64,000 bases of DNA from an uncultured Sphingobacteriales bacterium (lineage in GTDB: Bacteria > Bacteroidota > Bacteroidia > Chitinophagales > Chitinophagaceae). The notes beneath the pieces are model-generated. The model made no database searches and was not told where the DNA came from. It saw nothing but the letters and a program-made list of their open reading frames with translations. This document shows positions 33,703 through 41,318 of this stretch, piece by piece; positions within the stretch are counted from its first letter, which is position 1; each line of letters opens with the position of its first letter. The stretch is from assembly GCA_937871285.1 (NCBI GenBank), contig CALMQS010000108.1, forward strand, positions 1-64,000. Direction: 5' to 3'. A program made the translations under genes and the position numbers.

Positions 33703-34791
33703 ATGCAAGCGGTTGAAACCAATACAAAAGCTGCAGTGCTGGAAAAGCTGAATAAAAAACCATTGATCATTGCCGGGCCCTGCAGTGCAGAAACCGAAGC
33801 GCAGGTGCTGGAAACAGCACAACGCCTGGCCAACACCGGAAAAGTGGATATGCTCCGGGCCGGTATTTGGAAACCCCGTACGCGCCCGGGAAGCTTTGAG
33901 GGAGTAGGCACAAAAGGTTTGCCCTGGTTACAACAGGCAAAAAAAATAACCGGTCTGCCCACCACAGTTGAAGTGGCCACAGGAAAACAGGCCCAGGATG
34001 CCCTGCATTTTGAAGTAGATATGCTTTGGATAGGAGCGCGTACAACAGTTAACCCGTTCAGCGTACAGGAAGTAGCCGATGCATTGCGCGGTGCGGATGT
34101 TCCGGTGTTTATCAAAAACCCGATCAATCCCGACCTGGAACTGTGGACAGGCGCAGTTGAGCGCATAGCCAAGGCCGGTATTAAAACAATAGGATTGATC
34201 CACCGCGGTTTCAGCGCATATGGTAATACGGAATACCGCAATGCCCCGATGTGGCACCTGGCCATTGAAATGAAAAGACGTAACCCCGAACTGAAAATAA
34301 TAAATGACCCCTCGCATATTTGCGGCCGCAGGGACATTCTTTTAGAAGTAGCGCAAAAAGCCATTGACCTCGACTATGACGGGCTGATGATAGAAAGCCA
34401 TATTGACCCGGATAAGGCCTGGAGCGATGCCAAACAGCAGGTTACACCGGAAAAGCTGGCAGAATTGTTAGACGCCATTACCTGGAGAAAAGAGGATGCA
34501 GATTCAAAGGAATTTCATGCCGCATTAGAACAACTGCGTCAGCAGATCAACCATCTTGACGATGAAATGATGCAGATACTCAGTCAGCGTATGAGCCTTG
34601 CTGAAAAAATAGGACAATACAAAAAGGAGAACAACATCACGATTTTGCAAACTTCCCGGTGGAACGAAATTCTAGAAAGGGCTTTTAGAAAAGGAGAAAA
34701 GATCGGCCTGAGCAATGAGTTTATCACTAAATATTTTGATGCGGTACATATGGAATCTATCAACCATCAAAATAAAATCATGAACGCCTGA
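33703..34791 (+). CDS. Bifunctional DAHP synthase / chorismate mutase (AroQ type)
   Basis: A 362-residue fusion. Residues about 15-265 form the DAHP synthase barrel (IIAGPCSAE, KPRTRPGSFEG, WIGARTTVNPF, NDPSHICGRRD), joining phosphoenolpyruvate and erythrose 4-phosphate. Residues about 275-358 are an AroQ chorismate mutase (LRQQINHLDDEMMQILSQRM). The mutase at the C-terminus is the Bacteroidota arrangement, opposite to that of Bacillus. The mutase supplies prephenate for pheA and tyrA, and in related fusions it also gives feedback control of the synthase. It starts the second block of the pathway. Confidence 0.95.
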   Translation: MQAVETNTKAAVLEKLNKKPLIIAGPCSAETEAQVLETAQRLANTGKVDMLRAGIWKPRTRPGSFEGVGTKGLPWLQQAKKITGLPTTVEVATGKQAQDALHFEVDMLWIGARTTVNPFSVQEVADALRGADVPVFIKNPINPDLELWTGAVERIAKAGIKTIGLIHRGFSAYGNTEYRNAPMWHLAIEMKRRNPELKIINDPSHICGRRDILLEVAQKAIDLDYDGLMIESHIDPDKAWSDAKQQVTPEKLAELLDAITWRKEDADSKEFHAALEQLRQQINHLDDEMMQILSQRMSLAEKIGQYKKENNITILQTSRWNEILERAFRKGEKIGLSNEFITKYFDAVHMESINHQNKIMNA

Positions 34792-34810
34792 ATTTTTCCG
34801 CAGCGATAAT

Positions 34811-35245
34811 ATGCAGGGCAGCAATTCTACTTTTATTTATATCCATGCTATATGGTGTACTGCCGGCAAACAGCCTGTGCTTACCCGCATAGTACGGAAA
34901 GTATTATTCGCCTACATGAAAAAAAACGCGGAAGAGAGCGGTATCCAGGTAATGGTGGTAAATGGCGGCGATGAGCATGTTCACTGCCTTTTTAAGCTAA
35001 TGCCTGCCCAGTCTGTTTCAGCAATCATAAACCAGCTGCAAAGCGATTCGGAAAACTGGGTGAACAACAATAAGCTTTTATCAGATCCATTCGAATGGAA
35101 TGATATTTACTCAGCGTGGTCTGTCAGCCCTTCCACTGTTGATAAAGCTGCCGAATATATAAGCAGGCAGGAAGCATATCACCAGGAAAAGACCTTAGAA
35201 GAAGAGCTGACTGCATTTGACCGGATGGTAGTGCACATAAGCTGA
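34811..35245 (+). CDS. IS200-like (Y1 HUH) transposase, embedded in the aro operon
   Basis: A 144-residue single-domain protein of the TnpA Y1 family. The metal-binding HUH motif is EHVHCLFKL (HVH), and the catalytic tyrosine is likely in AAEYISRQEAYHQ. The N-terminal FIYIHAIWCTAGKQPVL is the typical first strand. Such enzymes cut and rejoin single-stranded DNA. It lies 19 bases after the DAHP synthase gene and 46 bases before aroB, leaving no room for subterminal hairpins of a complete IS200 element. It is therefore probably a captured or domesticated copy, possibly REP-associated. Confidence 0.88.
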   Translation: MQGSNSTFIYIHAIWCTAGKQPVLTRIVRKVLFAYMKKNAEESGIQVMVVNGGDEHVHCLFKLMPAQSVSAIINQLQSDSENWVNNNKLLSDPFEWNDIYSAWSVSPSTVDKAAEYISRQEAYHQEKTLEEELTAFDRMVVHIS

Positions 35246-35291
35246 GGGCTTATCATTAAAATCCGAAATCTCAAAATCAGAACTATTCATA

Positions 35292-36311
35292 ATGGATTCG
35301 ATACAATATAAATTCAGTAATGCTTCTTCCCGTTTTTATTTCGACAGCAGTTTTTCGCAGTTAAAAAAGATCGTTGATCCCAAATCGGCCATTCTTGTTA
35401 CCGATGAAAACCTGTACAGCGGTCATACTAAAAAATTCAGGAACTGGAATACCATTGTGCTGAAACCGGGGGAAGCCTTTAAAGTGCAGGCTACCGTGGA
35501 TACGGTAATTGAGCAAATGATCGCTTTGGCGGCCGACCGGAAGACCACGCTCATTGGCGTTGGCGGAGGCGTAATTACGGATATTACGGGATATGCGGCA
35601 TCGGTATACATGCGGGGCATTCCGTTTGCGTTTGTACCTACATCGGTACTGGCAATGGTAGACGCAAGCATTGGCGGAAAAAACGGGATTGATGTTGGCG
35701 TATATAAAAATATGGTAGGTACCATCCGGCAGCCCTCTTTTCTTTTACATGATTATAGTTTCCTGCAAACACTGCCCCAAAATGAATGGGAAAATGGTTT
35801 TGCTGAGATCATCAAACACGCCTGCATAAAAGACGCGGCCATGTTCAGGGAACTGGAAGCCGGTACGCTTAAAACCTACCGGCAAAAGAAAACGGCGATG
35901 CGCTCACTGGTGCGGCGAAACGCGCTTATCAAAATCCGGGTAGTACAGAAAGACGAATTTGAAAAAGGCGACAGGAGGCTGCTTAACTTCGGGCATACGC
36001 TGGGCCATGCGCTGGAAAACCAATACGACCTGTCGCACGGACAGGCTATTTCCATAGGCATGACCTATGCCTGTCATATTTCAGCACAGTTAAGAGGCTT
36101 TAAAGATACCGGAAGCGTAGTAAAATTATTAGCGCAGTACGGACTGCCTACTTATGCAGATTTTAATAAAAAGAAGGTTATAGAAGTGCTGAAAATGGAT
36201 AAAAAAAGAGAGCGCAAGGAAATGAATTATGTATTACTGGAAAAAAAAGGTAAGGCTGTGATGGAGTCAATACCTTTACCCCAATTGGAAAAAATAATAG
36301 CAGCGTTATGA
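35292..36311 (+). CDS. aroB: 3-Dehydroquinate synthase
   Basis: A 339-residue NAD- and metal-dependent enzyme that closes DAHP to 3-dehydroquinate. Motifs: GGGVITDITGYAASVYMRG (NAD and phosphate contacts, near residue 93), PTSVLAMVDASIGGKNGID, AEIIKHACI, and the metal-binding histidines in NFGHTLGHALE and LSHGQA. It is close to the usual length. Its TGA overlaps the ATG of aroA, so the two are translationally coupled. Confidence 0.96.
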   Translation: MDSIQYKFSNASSRFYFDSSFSQLKKIVDPKSAILVTDENLYSGHTKKFRNWNTIVLKPGEAFKVQATVDTVIEQMIALAADRKTTLIGVGGGVITDITGYAASVYMRGIPFAFVPTSVLAMVDASIGGKNGIDVGVYKNMVGTIRQPSFLLHDYSFLQTLPQNEWENGFAEIIKHACIKDAAMFRELEAGTLKTYRQKKTAMRSLVRRNALIKIRVVQKDEFEKGDRRLLNFGHTLGHALENQYDLSHGQAISIGMTYACHISAQLRGFKDTGSVVKLLAQYGLPTYADFNKKKVIEVLKMDKKRERKEMNYVLLEKKGKAVMESIPLPQLEKIIAAL

Positions 36312-37630
36312 TAGCAACCATTCAACCTTCAGTACTCTCTGATACGGTTCAGGCGCCTGCATCCAAAAGTGCTATGCAAAGGGCTTGCGCTGCGGCGCTG
36401 ATATCCGGGGGAAAAAGTATTATTTATAACCCCGGACATTCCAATGATGATAAGGCTGCCCTGCAGGTAATTACAGCCTTAGGCGCAAAAGTGAATACAC
36501 GCAGCGATGGAGCTATAGAAACAGACAGCAGCGGCGTCAACCTGTCTTCTCCGGGCATCAGTCAAAACAATGCCCTCACCATCAATTGCGGGGAAAGCGG
36601 GTTAGGAATACGCATGTTTGCTCCGGTTATAGCATTAAGCAGGCTGCCTGTTACTATAAAAGGAGAAGGAAGTTTACTGTCGCGTCCGATGGACTTTTTT
36701 GATGAAATATTCCCGCGTTTAAACGTAACCGTTAGTTCAAATAACGGCAGGCTGCCCGTTGTTCTTTCCGGGCCGCTGCAGCCCCGTAATATTGAAATTG
36801 ACGGTTCACTGAGCTCCCAGTTTTTAACGGGTTTGCTGATGGCCTATGCTGCTGCAGAAGCCCGTGATGTTACCATCAAAGTAAATAATTTAAAAAGCAG
36901 GCCTTACATAGATCTTACACTTAAGGTGATGCAGCTATTTGGTTTGAAAACACCGGAAAACAACAATTATAAGGCATTTTATTTTGACCAGTCGCCCGCA
37001 CGTCTTGCGCCATCCGAAACCACGTATACCGTGGAAGGCGACTGGAGCGGCGGAGCATTCCTGCTGGTAGCAGGCGCTATCGCCGGAGAGATAACAGTAC
37101 GCGGACTTGATCCGAATTCTGCGCAGGCCGATAAAAAAATATTGGAAGCGTTGCAGGATGCAGGCGCCGGAACAGTCATCAGCGATGAAGGGATCAGGTT
37201 AGTTCCGGGTGCATTAAAAGCATTTACCTTTGACGCCACCGACTGCCCCGATCTTTTCCCCCCGTTGGTAGCATTGGCAGCATATAGCAGCGGCACAACC
37301 GTTATTAAAGGCGTAAGCAGGTTAGCGCATAAAGAAAGCAACCGCGGGCTAACCCTGCAGGATGAGTTTGGAAAAATGGGACTGCAGATAGATTTACAGG
37401 ATGATATCATGCATGTGCATGGCGGAAAGGGATTAAAAGGTGCAACGGTGCATTCCCGTCATGACCACCGGATTGCCATGGCCTGCGCTGTGGCTGCGCT
37501 GCGTGCTGAAGGAGCAACTACAATTGAAGAAGCCGGCGCGATCAGCAAATCATATCCCGATTTTTATGAAGACCTCGTTAAGCTGGGAGCAAACGTAAAA
37601 ATAAAGCAGCAGTCCGCTCATATTCAATAA
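36308..37630 (+). CDS. aroA: 3-Phosphoshikimate 1-carboxyvinyltransferase (EPSP synthase)
   Basis: A 440-residue enzyme transferring enolpyruvate from PEP to shikimate 3-phosphate. Visible motifs are PASKSAMQRACAA near the N-terminus, GESGLGIRMF, SSQFLTGLLMA, the DCPDLFPPL catalytic region, HKESNR and DHRIAMACA. The start overlaps the aroB stop by four bases and aroC follows after 29 bases. Confidence 0.96.
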   Translation: MIATIQPSVLSDTVQAPASKSAMQRACAAALISGGKSIIYNPGHSNDDKAALQVITALGAKVNTRSDGAIETDSSGVNLSSPGISQNNALTINCGESGLGIRMFAPVIALSRLPVTIKGEGSLLSRPMDFFDEIFPRLNVTVSSNNGRLPVVLSGPLQPRNIEIDGSLSSQFLTGLLMAYAAAEARDVTIKVNNLKSRPYIDLTLKVMQLFGLKTPENNNYKAFYFDQSPARLAPSETTYTVEGDWSGGAFLLVAGAIAGEITVRGLDPNSAQADKKILEALQDAGAGTVISDEGIRLVPGALKAFTFDATDCPDLFPPLVALAAYSSGTTVIKGVSRLAHKESNRGLTLQDEFGKMGLQIDLQDDIMHVHGGKGLKGATVHSRHDHRIAMACAVAALRAEGATTIEEAGAISKSYPDFYEDLVKLGANVKIKQQSAHIQ

Positions 37631-37659
37631 CCAATCATTAGCTTTAAGTAAATTCGCAT

Positions 37660-38688
37660 ATGAATTCTTTTGGGAGACTATTTCGCGTACATATATTTGG
37701 AGAATCGCATGGTGAAAGTGTGGGCATCTGTATTGACGGCTGCCCCGCCGGTTTGCCCCTGAAGGTGGATGACTTTTTGAACGATATAGAACGGAGGAAA
37801 GGAGGCACACAAAAAGGAACAACGCCCAGGCAGGAATCGGATCTGCCCATTTTTAAGAGCGGTATTTTTAACGATACTACAACGGGTGCCCCCATTACCA
37901 TACTCTTTGAAAATAACAATACCCGTTCGGGAGATTACCAGAAGCAGCGGGCTGTACCCCGGCCCGGTCATGCAGATTTTGTAGCACATCAGAAGTTTGG
38001 CGGATTTGAAGATTACAGGGGCGGCGGTCATTTCAGCGGACGGCTTACGGTAGCGCTGGTAGCGGCAGGGGTGATAGCCAAAAAAATATTACTTGCCTTA
38101 CCTCAGGAAAAAAGCAAGTCCGTAACCGGCGGCATTTCCGTTATAGCCTCCCTGCTTGAAATTGGCGGGGAAAAAGATATGGAGAAAGGACTGCAAAAAG
38201 CTATTGATGCCAAGGATAGTATTGGCGGTATTGTGGAGTGCAGGGTAAACGGACTGCCTTCGGGACTGGGAGAACCTTTTTTTGATTCAGCAGAATCGTT
38301 ATTGAGTCACGCTGTTTTTGCCATACCCGCTATACGCGGAATTGAATTTGGAACAGGCTTCGCCGCCGCCGGTATGTTCGGCAGCGAGCACAACGATGCT
38401 ATTACTGACCGGAACGGGAAAACCCGCACCAATCATGCCGGGGGAATAGTAGGCGGTATAAGCAATGGCAACGAGCTGGTATTCCGCATTGCGGTTAAGC
38501 CCACTTCTTCCACACCTAAAGTGCAGGAAACCTTAAACTGGGAAACGGGAGATATAGAAGCGTTTTCCGTAAAAGGGCGTCATGATCTTTGTATAGCTTT
38601 GCGGGTGCCTGTTGTGCTGGAGGCCGTAACTGCTATCGTTTTAGCCGACCTGATGTTAACCGCGCAAAAAACACCACGGATATTATAA
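37660..38688 (+). CDS. aroC: Chorismate synthase
   Basis: A 342-residue FMN-dependent enzyme making chorismate from EPSP. Signatures: FGESHGESVGICIDG at the N-terminus, RPGHADFVAHQKFGGFEDYRGGG with the FMN-contact residues, EHNDAITDRNG, and GRHDLCIALRVPVV near the C-terminus. It completes the aroB-aroA-aroC run. aroE, aroQ/D and aroK are not in the window. Confidence 0.96.
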   Translation: MNSFGRLFRVHIFGESHGESVGICIDGCPAGLPLKVDDFLNDIERRKGGTQKGTTPRQESDLPIFKSGIFNDTTTGAPITILFENNNTRSGDYQKQRAVPRPGHADFVAHQKFGGFEDYRGGGHFSGRLTVALVAAGVIAKKILLALPQEKSKSVTGGISVIASLLEIGGEKDMEKGLQKAIDAKDSIGGIVECRVNGLPSGLGEPFFDSAESLLSHAVFAIPAIRGIEFGTGFAAAGMFGSEHNDAITDRNGKTRTNHAGGIVGGISNGNELVFRIAVKPTSSTPKVQETLNWETGDIEAFSVKGRHDLCIALRVPVVLEAVTAIVLADLMLTAQKTPRIL

Positions 38689-38713
38689 ATTTACTTGAGT
38701 TAAACCGATTACT

Positions 38714-39013
38714 ATGCCCGTCATCTACCACATCACTACCGCCTCTGAATGGAATGATGCAAAAGAAAAAGGATTTTATGAATCCAAAGCGCTCAAAGAA
38801 GAAGGATTTATCCATTGCAGTGAAGAGCGGCAAATACCTGATGTGCTGAACAGGTATTACAGTGGTAAAACAGACCTCATTCAATTAACGATTCAAACCG
38901 AAAAACTCACCAGCCAGTTAATTTACGACTGGTCTAATGCCATTGAAGATACATTCCCCCATATATACGGTCCCCTCAACCTCGATGCCGTTATAAACGT
39001 TGAGAACCTATAG
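38714..39013 (+). CDS. DUF952 family protein
   Basis: A 99-residue protein with the DUF952 pattern: IYHITTASEWNDAKEKGFY, GFIHCSEERQIPDVLNRYY and a C-terminal FPHIYGPLNLDAVI. The fold resembles small ADP-ribosyl-related domains, but no activity is established to my knowledge. It lies 25 bases after aroC and is probably the last gene of that transcript; a link to aromatic metabolism is not apparent. Confidence 0.9.
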   Translation: MPVIYHITTASEWNDAKEKGFYESKALKEEGFIHCSEERQIPDVLNRYYSGKTDLIQLTIQTEKLTSQLIYDWSNAIEDTFPHIYGPLNLDAVINVENL

Positions 39014-39038
39014 CGTAGAGTGAGAAGAGAGAGAAGTG

Positions 39039-39087
39039 AATGGTGAATAGTTTATCGTTTCACGTTTATCGTTTCACTTCCGTTTAA
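39039..39087. repeat. Intergenic repeat of the GTGAATAGTTTATCGTTTCA family
   Basis: Contains the same word as 26309-26331, followed by a second GTTTATCGTTTCAC, so the core is tandemly repeated here. Confidence 0.55.
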
Positions 39088-39101
39088 CACCAGCTCCGGA
39101 G

Positions 39102-39115
39102 TTGATCTATATCAA
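39102..39115. promoter_or_regulatory. Perfect FNR-type box
   Basis: TTGAT-CTAT-ATCAA matches the consensus TTGAT-N4-ATCAA of FNR/CRP-family oxygen and redox regulators exactly, with the flanking G and C extending the dyad. It lies 155 bases before the OmpA-like gene. Confidence 0.6.
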
Positions 39116-39207
39116 CGCAACGGCCTCTTTTTCCTGCATATTGTTGCGGTATGATAAGAAATTGCTTCTACGCTTAATTTAATGGTTATTCATGCGATTT
39201 TCACCAT

Positions 39208-39239
39208 CCCTGTAAGTATTTTTACTAACCCTTACAGGG
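39208..39239. promoter_or_regulatory. 9-base inverted repeat upstream of the OmpA-like gene
   Basis: CCCTGTAAG (39208-39216) and CTTACAGGG (39231-39239) are perfect inverted arms 14 bases apart, ending 31 bases before the ATG. No T-run follows, so an operator or a 5' leader hairpin is more likely than a terminator. Confidence 0.45.
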
Positions 39240-39270
39240 ATAATACTATCACACACTCTAAAAAACACGT

Positions 39271-39945
39271 ATGAAAACTTTATTAATTATTACCAGTATT
39301 ATCCTCTTATCCTTTCAGATAGACCGCCTGCTGGTAACCCATTTTTCCGGTGACAGCAGTAAAATGGAGATATTAAGCAACGCCCTTTCCATCCATGAGC
39401 CTGGGCGGGATGTACAACCTGCTCATTATAATGCAGTTGCGGGCTCACTGGAAACAATAGCTTTGGAAACTGCTGCCGTAAAGGCAACGCCGGATCATAT
39501 TGAAAAAAAACCCGTAGTAAAATTAAAAACGGGCAACAACAATGCAGCACAAAGCAACAGCAGGAACAGTGCGCTCCATCATAATATAAAACAATCCGGA
39601 AAATACCTGGGACTGAACACGGTGCAATTCGGTTTTGACCAGTATGAAGAAATAGAAACCAAAGCATTTAATCAGATTCTGCAGTTTGCCGATCAGCTCA
39701 TTTTTAATGAATCTTTAAAAATAAGCATTGCCGGTTTTACCGATAATACGGGCAGTGCAGAATATAATAAACAACTTTCGCTGCTGCGCGCCCAAAATAT
39801 AAAACAGTATATGCTTGACCTGGGCGTGAATGAAAGTCAGATTATTATTTCGGCAAATGGCGTATCATATCCTGTAGCAGATAATGATAGGGGCGAAGGA
39901 AGAGCTGCCAACAGGAGAGTGGAAATGCTGCTGGTACAGCTATAA
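39271..39945 (+). CDS. OmpA-family peptidoglycan-binding protein
   Basis: A 224-residue protein with a hydrophobic N-terminus (LLIITSIILLSFQI), a variable polar linker to about residue 105, and a C-terminal OmpA domain (VQFGFDQYEEI, GFTDNTGSAEYNKQLSLLRAQ, ANRRVE). The domain binds diaminopimelate of peptidoglycan through its Asp and Arg residues. The N-terminus may act as a signal anchor, so the protein probably tethers an inner or outer membrane to the wall. Unlike typical OmpA proteins it has no beta-barrel. The FNR-type box and inverted repeat upstream suggest environmental control. Confidence 0.88.
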   Translation: MKTLLIITSIILLSFQIDRLLVTHFSGDSSKMEILSNALSIHEPGRDVQPAHYNAVAGSLETIALETAAVKATPDHIEKKPVVKLKTGNNNAAQSNSRNSALHHNIKQSGKYLGLNTVQFGFDQYEEIETKAFNQILQFADQLIFNESLKISIAGFTDNTGSAEYNKQLSLLRAQNIKQYMLDLGVNESQIIISANGVSYPVADNDRGEGRAANRRVEMLLVQL

Positions 39946-39961
39946 GCTAATGGGTAATTTT

Positions 39962-39993
39962 GCCACAAAGCACAAAGGAAAACGCTTTGTGGC
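39962..39993. repeat. GCCACAAAG/CTTTGTGGC hairpin between convergent genes
   Basis: Nine-base perfect arms GCCACAAAG (39962-39970) and CTTTGTGGC (39985-39993), followed by GGCCCG...CGGGCC (about 40002-40024). It is related to 2501-2573 and could act as a bidirectional terminator, although T-runs are weak. Confidence 0.55.
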
Positions 39994-40078
39994 TTCGTGC
40001 CGGCCCGTCCGGTTCAGGCGGGCCTTTGCGGCTAAATTACTTTTTATGATGGTCTTCGCAATAGCTTTTGAGCAACCC

Positions 40079-41128
40079 CTAAATAATCAGCATGGCATCG
40101 CCATAACTGAAAAAGCGATATTTATCTTTTATAGCTTTTTTATACGCTTCCATGGCTAAATCGTATCCCGCAAAAGCACAGGCCATTATTAGAAGGCTTG
40201 TTTTGGGAAGATGGAAGTTGGTGATCAGAGAATCGGCTATGGAAAAATTATAGGGCGGATGAATAAAGGTATTCGTCCATCCTTCAGAAGGTTTCAGTAG
40301 TTTATCGGAGGTAAAGGAAGATTCCAGTGCCCTCATCGTAGTAGTTCCAACAGAGCAAATTCTTTTTCCCTCCAGCCTCGCCTTATTTACAATGCCACAG
40401 GCTTTATCTTCAATCCTGTAATACTCCGCGTCCATCTTATGTTTACTTAGATCTTCTACTTCAATAGGACGAAAAGTACCCAGCCCGGTATGCAGCGTTA
40501 TTTCAGCAAAACGGATGCCTTTGATCTCGAGGCGCTTAATGAGCTCAATGCTAAAATGCAGCCCCGCGGTTGGCGCAGCAACGGCGCCTTCGTGTTTGGC
40601 ATATACCGTTTGATAACGCTCCTTGTCTTCTTCATCCGGCTTACGCTTAATATATTTGGGCAACGGCGTTTCACCCAGTGTATTGAGCACCTGTTTGAAC
40701 TCTTCATTGCTACCGTCAAAAAGAAACCGTATGGTGCGTCCGCGTGAAGTAGTGTTATCTATTACTTCAGCAACAAGGTCTTCCGCTTCACCAAAATAGA
40801 GCTTATTTCCAACCCTTATTTTACGCGCAGGGTCAACAATAACATCCCACAATTTATTCTGATGGTTTAGCTCGCGGAGTAGAAATACTTCAATCTTTGC
40901 ACCTGTCTTTTCCTTACGTCCATACATTCTTGCGGGAAATACTTTGGTATTATTTACTACAAATACATCTTTATCATCAAAGTAATCAAGTACATCGCGA
41001 AAGTGCTTGTTTTCAATTTGGCCGGTAGCACGATGTATTACCATCATACGGGCGTCTTCTCTTTTTTTGGCAGGATGTTGTGCAATAAGATTAAGTGGAA
41101 GGTCAAAACGGAATTGTGATAATTTCAT
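40079..41128 (-). CDS. queA: tRNA preQ1 ribosyltransferase-isomerase
   Basis: A 349-residue QueA, which transfers the ribosyl part of S-adenosylmethionine to preQ1 in tRNA, giving epoxyqueuosine. Family segments: LIAQHPAKKREDARM at the N-terminus, VFVVNNTKVFPARM, AHEGAVAAPTAGLHF, LHTGLGTFRPI, NFHLPKTSLLIMACAFAG and RFFSYGDAMLI at the C-terminus. Full length. It is preceded by a 120-base leader with a good promoter and possible RNA structure. Confidence 0.96.
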   Translation of the reverse strand: MKLSQFRFDLPLNLIAQHPAKKREDARMMVIHRATGQIENKHFRDVLDYFDDKDVFVVNNTKVFPARMYGRKEKTGAKIEVFLLRELNHQNKLWDVIVDPARKIRVGNKLYFGEAEDLVAEVIDNTTSRGRTIRFLFDGSNEEFKQVLNTLGETPLPKYIKRKPDEEDKERYQTVYAKHEGAVAAPTAGLHFSIELIKRLEIKGIRFAEITLHTGLGTFRPIEVEDLSKHKMDAEYYRIEDKACGIVNKARLEGKRICSVGTTTMRALESSFTSDKLLKPSEGWTNTFIHPPYNFSIADSLITNFHLPKTSLLIMACAFAGYDLAMEAYKKAIKDKYRFFSYGDAMLII

Positions 41129-41154
41129 CTGAGTGTTTATTATTTTTTGCAGTC

Positions 41155-41233
41155 ACATGAAACTTACCCTTATCAATGCGGCGAGGTATCTTTGTTTGTC
41201 CTGAACCTGATCTTACGGTATCAGGTTTCATGT
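41155..41233 (-). promoter_or_regulatory. Structured 5' leader of queA
   Basis: In the direction of queA transcription, ACATGAAAC (41233-41225) can pair with GTTTCATGT (41163-41155) over nine bases. These arms enclose a second stem of CTGAT (41224-41220) and ATCAG (41211-41207), which can extend to AACCTGAT/ATCAGGTT and then competes with the closing stem. A third stem, GCTGT/ACAGC, lies upstream. The layout resembles a regulatory RNA, but it matches no riboswitch class I know. Confidence 0.35.
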
Positions 41234-41256
41234 AAATAGCTGTATTTAACAGCGTG

Positions 41257-41288
41257 CAAAGGTAAGGAAATAATAACTTGAATACAAA
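41257..41288 (-). promoter_or_regulatory. Promoter of queA
   Basis: On the minus strand TTTG (41288-41285), 20 bases, TACCTTTG (41264-41257) match the Bacteroidota consensus. This gives a 5' leader of roughly 120 bases before queA. Confidence 0.6.
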
Positions 41289-41318
41289 ATCTTCAAAAAA
41301 CAGCTGATTCTTGTTTTA

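Noticed and set aside
41190..41233. TPP-riboswitch-like wording (CTGAACCTGATC) near queA
   Set aside because: It reads on the plus strand, away from any gene, and lacks the other conserved thi-box segments. The structure was kept only as an unassigned queA leader.
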